Assembly: GCA_016210005.1 (NCBI GenBank)
Contig: JACQVA010000256.1
Span: forward strand, 1 to 64,000
Source of the DNA: Deltaproteobacteria bacterium
Lineage (GTDB): Bacteria; Desulfobacterota; Binatia; HRBIN30; JACQVA1
Length of the DNA: 64,000 nt
Direction of reading: 5' to 3'
The notes below the pieces were generated by a model. That model did not search any database. It worked only from the letters and a program-made list of their open reading frames with translations, and had not been told where the DNA came from. The translations under genes and the position numbers were made by a program. Positions 45,094 to 51,729 of this stretch are shown in pieces (within the stretch, counting starts at the first letter, position 1; each line of letters starts with the position of its first letter).

Positions 45094-46036
45094 ACCGGTC
45101 TAACTCCGCGTTAAGTTTCCGAACTCGTTCGTCGGCCGTGCAGCTGGCTTGCTGCCGGGTCTCGTTGTAGCGAGGCAAGTCTTGGTTTTGGTACAGCAGG
45201 CCGATCCGAACCGTGTCGCCCTGCTCGGCTAGGCGGCGGGCGCCATCCAAGTCCGCCGGATCGTGCTGCACCCGGCGCCGGTAGAGCCGATCCAATTCGG
45301 GCACGACGATGCCGTTGTCGTGGACCAACAGCTCCACGCGATTGGGGTCGCGCACGAAATCGCTGAACAGATTAGGAGTGAACTGCGGGCAGCGTTGCAG
45401 GACGCGCACGAAGGCAAATCCCGGATGGCGGAAGGCCGCGCTGACGGTGGCGTAAACATGGGCCGGCACCCAATCGGCAGTCTGCGCTACGAACGAAGCG
45501 TTGGTGACACCCAGGGTCGCCGTCAGCGGATTCAAGGGGTTGAGGTAACTGCCGCGGGGCTGCGTGTTGCTGGGTACGCCGTGCGGGCTGGTGGGCGAGG
45601 TCTGGTTTTTGGTTAAGCCGTAAACCTGGTTATCGAGCAGCAAGGCCACCATGCGCACATTGTAACGCGTGGCGTGGATCCAGTGGCCGGCGCCAATCGA
45701 GCAGCAGTCGCCGTCACCCATGACCACGAACACGTGCAGATCAGGGCGGCGCAGCTTCACCCCGGTGGCAAGCGGCAGCGCGCGCCCATGGAGGCCGTGA
45801 AAGCCGTAAGTACTGAGGTAGTGCGGAAACCGGCTCGAACACCCGATGCCGGAGACGAACACGGTGCGCTCGGGCGGTAGCTGCTCGGCACTGAGCAAGC
45901 GCTGGACGGCGGTGAGAACGGCGAAATCGCCGCAGCCCGGGCACCAGCGAGGCACGCAGCCCTCGTAGTCATCGATGTCGAAGCTGCGCTCGTCGTCATC
46001 AAACGCGCTACCGAGCAGTGAACATCCTAATTCCAT
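45083..46036 (-). CDS. korB: 2-oxoacid:ferredoxin oxidoreductase subunit beta
   Basis: 317 aa. TPP-binding beta subunit: RWCPGCGDFAVL at about residues 30-41, the GIGCSSRFP loop, and GDGDCCSIGAGH with the diphosphate/Mg site near 107-118, then LLLDNQVYGLTKNQTSPTS (about 130-148). The family's cluster cysteines (CPGC and later Cys) support a [4Fe-4S] cluster as in two-subunit enzymes. With KorA it oxidises 2-oxoglutarate or a related 2-oxoacid. The ribosome site GGAG lies 8 nt before the ATG; korA ends 24 nt upstream. Confidence 0.93.
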   Translation of the reverse strand: MELGCSLLGSAFDDDERSFDIDDYEGCVPRWCPGCGDFAVLTAVQRLLSAEQLPPERTVFVSGIGCSSRFPHYLSTYGFHGLHGRALPLATGVKLRRPDLHVFVVMGDGDCCSIGAGHWIHATRYNVRMVALLLDNQVYGLTKNQTSPTSPHGVPSNTQPRGSYLNPLNPLTATLGVTNASFVAQTADWVPAHVYATVSAAFRHPGFAFVRVLQRCPQFTPNLFSDFVRDPNRVELLVHDNGIVVPELDRLYRRRVQHDPADLDGARRLAEQGDTVRIGLLYQNQDLPRYNETRQQASCTADERVRKLNAELDRYAV

Positions 46037-46060
46037 CGTATGACTCCGCTGGCCCGCGTC

Positions 46061-47956
46061 CTAGCGTGCACGTAGTTTGTCGAGAATGGCCTGCCGGATC
46101 ATCGCCGGGCGCAAGGGCTCGCCCGGCACACGCGTCCAGCAGTCCACGTCCACCAAGGTCGCGGCGCGCAGCAGCCAGGCCAACTGGCCGCGGCGGCGGT
46201 TCTCTTCGCTGATGTGCGGCTGGCCGAGTTCGTCGCTGTAGTTGATCTCGACGGTCATGACGGCATTGAAGCGGCTGAAGATGTTCTTCAAGCCCGGCTC
46301 CAGCGGCGAGAGGAAGCGCAGGTGGAGGGCCGAGACCGCGGCGCCCTCGGCGCGGGCGCGATCGACCGCCTCTTCAATCGCCCCCTTGGTGCTGCCCCAG
46401 CCGACCACCAGCAGATCGCCGGTCTCATCGCCGTGCAGCTTGGGCGGGTGCAGCATCTGGCTGAGCGCGGCCAGCTTGCGGCTGCGCATCATGCAGCCGC
46501 GCTGGTGCTCCTCGGGGTTGTAGGCCACCTTGCTGGCCTCGTCGTGGGAAAGGCCGGTGGCGATGAACATGCCGCCGGGTTGTCCCGGAATGAAACGGCG
46601 CGACAAGCCTTGCGCGTCCCACTCGTAGGGGCGCGTTCCCTCCGGCACCGGGCTGAGGTCGGGCGCAGCCGCGGGCCAACGGGTATCGAGTTGGGGCCGC
46701 GGGAACGGCTGCACCCCGGTGGCCAGGTTGGCGTCCGACAGCACCATCACCACGCAGCGAAAGGCCTCGGCGATCCGGCGCGCGGTGATCATGGAATGAA
46801 AGCACTCCTCGATCGTCGCCGGTGCCAGTACCACGTGCGGGGCGTCGCCCGGCTGCCCGAAGATCGCCGCCAGCAGGTCGGATTGCTCGACCTTGGTCGG
46901 CAGTCCCGTGCTCGGACCGCCACGCTGCACGTCGACCAGGACCAAGGGCGTCTCGGTCATCACCGCCAGCCCGATGAACTCGGTCTTCAATGCCAAGCCG
47001 GGGCCGGAGGTGATCGTGAAGGCGACCTTACCGGCATAGGAGGCGCCGATGGCGACGCCGGCAGCGGCGATCTCGTCCTCGGCTTGATGGACCACGCCGC
47101 CGAATTTCTCGAACACGTCCCCGAGGTAATGCGAGGCCGAGGTCGCCGGCGTGATCGGGTACATGGCACACAGGTCCATGCCCGCGGCGATTGCGCCCAG
47201 CGCGATCGCCTGGTTCCCGTTCATCACCACCATGGCGCGCTCCGCCTTGGGGGCGGCCACTTTGATGCGGAAGTCGAGATTCTCTTCGGCCCATTGATGT
47301 CCGAGCTGGAACAGATCGAGGTTGGTTTTGAGCACCGACTCGGCCTTCTTGCGGAACTGCTGAGCGATCTGATCGCGGATCAGATCGAGGTCGCGCCCGT
47401 AGATGCACGCCAGCATGCCGAGGGCGAACATGTTCTTGCCCTTGCGCGGGTTGTCGATCACCGTCAGGCACTGCTCTTCCATCGGCACCGGAACGAGGCG
47501 AAAGCCGCGGCCGCTGATTTCCCGCATCGCCTCGTCCCACTCCTTGCGGATGTCCGGGTCGTCGTGCGTTGCCCACATGTTTTCCAGCAGGATGATCGCA
47601 TCATCGGCCAAGGCGTTGAGGCGAACACGTTGCAGCAGGGCCTGCTCGTTGAAGGCGACGATCAGATCGGCGGCGTCGCCCCAATTGGTCACCGTCCCGG
47701 CGCCGATGCGGATGCGGTTGCCGCTGGCGCTCTGGGGCTGGCGCGGGGGCGGCTGGATTTCGGCGGGGATGATCTCCACCGTCCAGACCCCATTGCCCAT
47801 TTTGGCGGAGACCGTCCCGAAAATCTGGCCGCAGCGCTGTGCGCCTTCGCCGGAGTCGGAGACGATCTCGACCGTGTGACCAGGCAGCTCGAGGAGGTTA
47901 CTAACGACCGCGGTTGGCGCCTCGGGCGCGGCGGTTGCAGCAGCAGTAGTGGTCAT
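46061..47956 (-). CDS. korA: 2-oxoacid:ferredoxin oxidoreductase subunit alpha (gamma-alpha fusion)
   Basis: 631 aa. The N-terminal gamma-like domain (about 1-215; GEGAQRCGQIFGTV) is fused to the alpha domain (MYPITPATSASHYLG near 265, TSGPGLALKTEFIGLAVM, VDVQRGGPSTGLPTKVEQSDL). This is the standard layout of two-subunit Kor enzymes. The C-terminal part (VVGWGSTKGAIEEAVD) completes the fold. It is the first gene of a four-gene minus-strand operon (korA, korB, unknown, PFOR), with a candidate promoter about 100 nt upstream. Confidence 0.94.
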   Translation of the reverse strand: MTTTAAATAAPEAPTAVVSNLLELPGHTVEIVSDSGEGAQRCGQIFGTVSAKMGNGVWTVEIIPAEIQPPPRQPQSASGNRIRIGAGTVTNWGDAADLIVAFNEQALLQRVRLNALADDAIILLENMWATHDDPDIRKEWDEAMREISGRGFRLVPVPMEEQCLTVIDNPRKGKNMFALGMLACIYGRDLDLIRDQIAQQFRKKAESVLKTNLDLFQLGHQWAEENLDFRIKVAAPKAERAMVVMNGNQAIALGAIAAGMDLCAMYPITPATSASHYLGDVFEKFGGVVHQAEDEIAAAGVAIGASYAGKVAFTITSGPGLALKTEFIGLAVMTETPLVLVDVQRGGPSTGLPTKVEQSDLLAAIFGQPGDAPHVVLAPATIEECFHSMITARRIAEAFRCVVMVLSDANLATGVQPFPRPQLDTRWPAAAPDLSPVPEGTRPYEWDAQGLSRRFIPGQPGGMFIATGLSHDEASKVAYNPEEHQRGCMMRSRKLAALSQMLHPPKLHGDETGDLLVVGWGSTKGAIEEAVDRARAEGAAVSALHLRFLSPLEPGLKNIFSRFNAVMTVEINYSDELGQPHISEENRRRGQLAWLLRAATLVDVDCWTRVPGEPLRPAMIRQAILDKLRAR

Positions 47957-48061
47957 GAGTCACCGTCGGCTATTACCTAAACAGGTGGATTCGCTTGATT
48001 CGTGAGGCCGGTCGCAGGGGAACGGCTCCGTGCCTGAAACAGTGACCGTCACGCGCACGGC

Positions 48062-48090
48062 TGTATACATGCCCCTCCCGTCGGATTCAA
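48062..48090 (-). promoter_or_regulatory. candidate promoter of the kor-PFOR operon
   Basis: Minus strand: TTGAAT (48090-48085), 17-bp spacer, TATACA (48067-48062), each 4 of 6. The predicted leader is about 100 nt. The rest of the 303-nt gap between korA and the repeat element (47957-48259) shows no gene. Confidence 0.45.
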
Positions 48091-48250
48091 GCGCAATTAC
48101 CGCCGGTTGCAGGCGCCGGCCGCGGGCAGCGCCGGGCAGCATGACCAAGGTGCAGCAGCTAGGCGAGCGCGTTGAGCTGACCCTTATAGCAGCCAAGACA
48201 TGACGAAAGTCACATCCGTGGACATCTTTGTCAAGCGAAACCGGCGCCGG

Positions 48251-48263
48251 CCTGCGAGCGGGG
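48251..48263 (+). repeat. left direct repeat, probable target-site duplication
   Basis: CCTGCGAGCGGGG, identical to 48438-48450 on the other side of the repeat element. The last bases overlap the inverted-repeat end, so the true duplication is about 7-12 bp. Confidence 0.7.
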
Positions 48264-48439
48264 TGTGCGACAGATCATACACGATCTCGTCATAGAGGTC
48301 TCCGCCAGGATGTAAACGCAGAACTGCTTGTCCATAGCGCCAAACGCCAAACTGGATTCCCGCTTTCGCGGGAATGACGGCCATAACGAATGACGGCCAT
48401 AACGCCGAACCACGTTACCCACAATCTGTCGCGCACCCC
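48260..48439 (-). mobile_element. GIY-YIG repeat element, copy 2 (internally deleted, MITE-like)
   Basis: 180 bp bounded by 16-bp inverted repeats with one mismatch. The left end is GGGGTGTGCGACAGAT (48260-48275) and the right end, read on the minus strand, is GGGGTGCGCGACAGAT (48439-48424). A 13-bp direct repeat flanks it. Inside are the ATTCCCGC hairpin (48356-48375), a 16-bp tandem duplication (48372-48403) and both ends of a GIY-YIG gene joined by deletion. It matches copy 1 at the window start closely. It lies 66 bp before the SDR ATG and may carry or disrupt that gene's promoter. Confidence 0.75.
48271..48335 (-). pseudogene. GIY-YIG nuclease gene with internal deletion
   Basis: From ATG 48335 it reads MDKQFCVYILA, the N-terminus of the same protein as copy 1. 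It then jumps, out of frame, to DLYDEIV (48300-48271), which matches the usual C-terminal DLYDEI ending of small GIY-YIG proteins. By family length about 75-80 codons are missing. A short shared CTGGC-like sequence at the junction would fit deletion between microhomologies. No catalytic core remains. Confidence 0.7.
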
Positions 48440-48450
48440 TGCGAGCGGGG
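48438..48450 (+). repeat. right direct repeat, probable target-site duplication
   Basis: CCTGCGAGCGGGG, exact match to 48251-48263, directly abutting the right inverted repeat of the element. Confidence 0.7.
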
Positions 48451-48505
48451 CTGGGGTCGCTTCGGCGTTGCTTCCGGAGCGCCTTTTTGCGACATGTCGC
48501 ATGCC

Positions 48506-49306
48506 ATGAGCAATCGCCTGCAAGGCAAAGTCGCCATCGTCGTCGGGGCCGGGGCAACCCCCGGGGATTCGCTCGGCAATGGCCGGGCGGTGGCCCTGCT
48601 CTTTGCGCGCCACGGAGCGGCGGTACTGCTGGTCGATCGGGATGCCGAGTCCGCCGCCGCGACCAAGGGCATGATCGACGTTGAAGGCGGCGGGTCGTCT
48701 GTCTTCGTTGCCGATGTAACTCGTGCCGAACTCTGCCAGCAGATGGCGGCCGAATGCATCAAGAGTTACGGCAGAATCGACATTCTCCACAACAACGTCG
48801 GCATCGGCGTCTTGGGCGGGCCAGTGGAGGTCAGCGAAGCCGATTGGGACCTGGTGCTCGACGTGAACCTCAAGTCGGTATTCCTGACCTGCAAGCACGT
48901 TCTCCCGCAGATGGAGCGCCAGAGCAGCGGCGCCATCATCAACATCTCCTCGATTGGGGCGGTACGCTACTCCGACACCTACCCGTTGGCGGCGTACAGC
49001 GCCTCGAAGGGCGGCGTGAACGCGCTCACACGCGCCATCGCCATGCAGTACGCAGCCAAGGGCATTCGTGCCAATGCCATCATGCCCGGGCTGATCCGGA
49101 CACCGATGGCGGTGGACGAGCCGGCCAAGCGCTATGGCCTCGACAAGGAGCAGCTCGCCCGCATGCGCGAGCAGGCCGTCCCGATGAAGCGCATGGGCGA
49201 AGCTTGGGACGTGGCTTACGCAGCGCTCTTCCTGGCCTCGGACGAGGCCAAGTACATCACCGGCGCCGTCCTGCCCGTTGATGGCGGCCTGTCTTGCAAG
49301 GGCTGA
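48506..49306 (+). CDS. SDR family oxidoreductase
   Basis: 266 aa. The cofactor loop is VVGAGATPGDSLGNGRA, an extended variant of TGxxxGxG. NNVG, NISSIGA and the catalytic Tyr-Lys in YSASKGG are in place, with a typical C-terminal GAVLPVDGGLSCKG. It acts in the cytoplasm on an unknown alcohol or ketone. ATG 48506 fits the family N-terminus; ATG 48494 is the alternative, and neither has a strong ribosome site. The repeat element ends 66 nt upstream, so the original promoter may have been separated from the gene. Confidence 0.85.
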   Translation: MSNRLQGKVAIVVGAGATPGDSLGNGRAVALLFARHGAAVLLVDRDAESAAATKGMIDVEGGGSSVFVADVTRAELCQQMAAECIKSYGRIDILHNNVGIGVLGGPVEVSEADWDLVLDVNLKSVFLTCKHVLPQMERQSSGAIINISSIGAVRYSDTYPLAAYSASKGGVNALTRAIAMQYAAKGIRANAIMPGLIRTPMAVDEPAKRYGLDKEQLARMREQAVPMKRMGEAWDVAYAALFLASDEAKYITGAVLPVDGGLSCKG

Positions 49307-49440
49307 CACTGCGGCCGCGAAGATTCGGAACGCTGCTTCCAAGCCGAGCTGCGCTTTCTCGGCATCAACTCGAGCCCTGCCTGGATGTCCCCTGCTGCCG
49401 GCGGGCCGGCCGGCGCGCCGACAACGCTACCCTGCGCGGA

Positions 49441-50238
49441 CTACTGGCCGAGTCCGCGGACGAACTCTCCCACGGTCATCGGCACCATGCGCGTGGACGC
49501 CCAGGCCAGCAGCGGGTCGAGGGCTCGGAGAAACGATGCCCCCGTCCGGAGGGCAAAGATGCGGGGGATGCCGAGGGGGCGGATGTCGACTGCTTCCCAT
49601 GCGTGGAAATACACATGCAGATACGGCGCGCCGAGGCACGCCGCGCCCGCGGCGATTATCCCCGCGCATGGCCCGGCGGTCCGGTACCAGATCCACGACA
49701 CCGGCACGCGGATCAACGGGAGCACGGAGATTGGGATGCGCACCACGCCGGCTTCCCGCCATGGCCGGCGCGGCCAGGTCAGGCCGTTGTAGCGACCGGG
49801 AACCCAGGTCGGGTGCGGTGAAGCGTCATACACGAAGCCGGCGTCGCGCAGCACCGTTGGCGCGCAGGGGCGCAGGCGAGGCGTTCTGACCCCGCGAGCG
49901 GGACGGGCGCTGATCGCCTCGATGACCGCGCGGCTCTCCCGCAGTCGCTCAAGCGCGACCGCGGCGTCCATCGTGCCGTAATCGTCGCTGTGGGCGAGCC
50001 CGTGGACTGCCGCCTCATGCCCGGCCTCGACAATCGCGCGCACTCGCTCGGGCCGCGCCCGCGCAAACGCGGCGGTGATGAAAAAGGTCGCCAGCGTTCC
50101 GTGCCGGGCCAACAACTGCAGGACGTGCCCGGTTCCCTCCTCCGTCACGTCCATCTCGGCGGTCGGACTGAGCGGCCGGCCGCGTTCGGCCGGCCAGTCG
50201 AACTCCTCGATGTCGAACGTCAACAGAAAGGGCTTCAT
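49441..50238 (-). CDS. polysaccharide deacetylase family protein (NodB fold)
   Basis: 265 aa. The NodB-type motif starts MKPFLLTFDIEEFDW, with the catalytic/metal acidic pair. TFFITAAFARARP, then the metal histidines in HEAAVHGLAHSDD, and RTPRLRP follow. The C-terminal YLHVYFHAWEAVDIRP resembles exopolysaccharide-locus (DUF3473-type) deacetylases. No signal peptide is seen. The start ATG 50238 lies 1 nt after the methyltransferase stop. It is the last gene of a coupled operon reaching back to the GT2 fusion at 54299, which suggests glycan or glycolipid tailoring. Confidence 0.85.
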   Translation of the reverse strand: MKPFLLTFDIEEFDWPAERGRPLSPTAEMDVTEEGTGHVLQLLARHGTLATFFITAAFARARPERVRAIVEAGHEAAVHGLAHSDDYGTMDAAVALERLRESRAVIEAISARPARGVRTPRLRPCAPTVLRDAGFVYDASPHPTWVPGRYNGLTWPRRPWREAGVVRIPISVLPLIRVPVSWIWYRTAGPCAGIIAAGAACLGAPYLHVYFHAWEAVDIRPLGIPRIFALRTGASFLRALDPLLAWASTRMVPMTVGEFVRGLGQ

Positions 50239-50239
50239 G

Positions 50240-50860
50240 TTACGCGCTCGCCGGAGCGACCGATGGCGGGCGCCGCTGCGCCACGCACAGCGTCGAGAGC
50301 GAGCCGTCTTGCCACGCGCTGGTCTCAAAGCCGGCGGCGGATAGCAGCGCCGTCACCTCGTTGCGCCGAAAGAGGTGGATGCGGACGCCGTGCGTCCGGT
50401 GGTAGCCGGCGTAAAGCACCCCCAGCCAGTGGCGGCGCGGGAACAGCAACGCCAGGCGTCCCGATGGCTGCACGCAGTCGCCCAGCGAGCGGATGCTTCG
50501 TTCCGGGCTCTCGGCGAACTCGATCACACCGATGCAGAGCACCCAGTCGAATCGGGGCTTGAAGCCCAGACGTTCCATGTCCTGAACGCACGTCACAAAC
50601 CCTCGCCGCTGGCACCGGAGCGCCATCGACCTGCTCATGTCGACGCCGACACCGCGCCCACCGCACGCGGTCACCCAGGCCAGTGTCGTTCCGTCACCAC
50701 AGCCGACGTCGAGAACCAGCGCACCGGGCTCGATATGCACGAGGCGCTGGAGCGCGAGCCGCTCTTGCTGTTGCAGCGCTCCGAGCGGCCACCGTGCCCG
50801 CAGGCGCCCGTAGCCGGGCGCGACGCGTTCAAAGTGCCGAACGACGTTCCGCGCCTCCAT
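50240..50860 (-). CDS. class I SAM-dependent methyltransferase
   Basis: 206 aa. The N-terminal helix VVRHFERVAPGYGRLR and motif I LVLDVGCGDGTTL (about residues 47-59), with VGVDMS as the acidic strand, mark a UbiE-like enzyme. Substrate unknown. Its ATG overlaps the upstream HEAT-repeat stop by 1 nt, and its TAA is 1 nt before the deacetylase ATG. The tight packing implies one function with the glycosyltransferase and deacetylase, perhaps sugar or lipid-carrier methylation (inference). Confidence 0.82.
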   Translation of the reverse strand: MEARNVVRHFERVAPGYGRLRARWPLGALQQQERLALQRLVHIEPGALVLDVGCGDGTTLAWVTACGGRGVGVDMSRSMALRCQRRGFVTCVQDMERLGFKPRFDWVLCIGVIEFAESPERSIRSLGDCVQPSGRLALLFPRRHWLGVLYAGYHRTHGVRIHLFRRNEVTALLSAAGFETSAWQDGSLSTLCVAQRRPPSVAPASA

Positions 50861-51729
50861 CAGCGCTTGGCGGGGGTCGTACGTTCCACGATGGACAAGA
50901 TCGCCGCGGCAGCGGAGGCACGCACCTGGGGGTCCGGGTCGGCGAGAAGCGGCCCGAGCCCATCCACCAACGTTCGATCGGGAATCAGGCCGGCCAGGCG
51001 GATTATGCCGTCGCCTGCGGCGGGCGGGTGGTCATTCAAGCGCCGTCGCACGACGTCCGCAATGCCGCCGTCATGCAGCGCCACCAGCCCACGCACAGCC
51101 TCTTCCTGGACCGTCATGATCGGATCATCGACCGCGCGGTACAGCAGCGCCACTGCCTCCGGACCACCGATCTCCGCCAGGGCTCGGGCGGCGAACGCAC
51201 GGAGGTCCGGGTCCGAGTCGCCGGTGAGCACCGCCCCGAAGCGCTCGGCAAGCGCGCGATCGTTCAGACGGGCAAGTCCCTGCAACGCGCGCAGTCTGAC
51301 CGAACGAAAGGGTGAATCGAGCGCCGCAAGGAACTCCTCACGGCCGCTCTGCGGGTCCAGGCGTGTAAGGAGCTCCAGTGCCAGAGACCGAGCGTAGCGG
51401 TCGTCCGAACGGGCGAGGCGCCGGATGTCGTCCGTCAAGTCCTTCTCTCGCAGCGAGCGTGCGGCGTTGAGTCCGCCCCACTGCAAGTACGAATCGTGGC
51501 TTTCGAGTGACACGGATAGCAGCGTTCGGGCCGTCTCCGCCAGTGCGGCGATGCGCTGTGTCCCGGCCGTGCGGAGCGTGGCGTCGTAGGCTTCGGCGTA
51601 GCGACCGGCCTCGATCAGCGCCCGTACGGAGTCCTGTTGCGCTTCGGCCAGGCCAGGCAACGGCTTCGCCACCAAGTCGAGCACGAGCAGAGTCAGTATC
51701 GCCCCGCGGTGCAATGATCCGTGTGTCAT
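50860..51729 (-). CDS. secreted HEAT-repeat protein
   Basis: 289 aa from ATG 51729. A hydrophobic signal segment (ILTLLVLDLVAKPLPG, ending near AEA at about residue 30) precedes helical HEAT/PBS-lyase-like repeats. Examples are DSPFRSVRLRALQGLARL, SDPDLRAFAARALAEIGG and DPIMTVQEEAVRGLVAL. It is probably a periplasmic or membrane-associated protein-binding scaffold. Both ends overlap neighbours (ATGA with the GT2 fusion, 1 nt with the methyltransferase). Function unknown. Confidence 0.8.
   Translation of the reverse strand: MTHGSLHRGAILTLLVLDLVAKPLPGLAEAQQDSVRALIEAGRYAEAYDATLRTAGTQRIAALAETARTLLSVSLESHDSYLQWGGLNAARSLREKDLTDDIRRLARSDDRYARSLALELLTRLDPQSGREEFLAALDSPFRSVRLRALQGLARLNDRALAERFGAVLTGDSDPDLRAFAARALAEIGGPEAVALLYRAVDDPIMTVQEEAVRGLVALHDGGIADVVRRRLNDHPPAAGDGIIRLAGLIPDRTLVDGLGPLLADPDPQVRASAAAAILSIVERTTPAKR

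Noticed and set aside
46214-47980. 588-codon open frame on the plus strand
   Set aside because: Antisense to korA, which has clear family motifs over its whole length.
48183-48234. Perfect TTGACA (minus strand, 48234-48229) and TATAAG (48188-48183)
   Set aside because: The two boxes are 40 bp apart, so they cannot be one promoter; the pair at 48062-48090 has correct spacing.
49307-49440. Possible coding relic (QAELRFLGINSSPAW) between the SDR and the deacetylase
   Set aside because: Too short and without start, ribosome site or recognisable family; the gap shows nothing firm.
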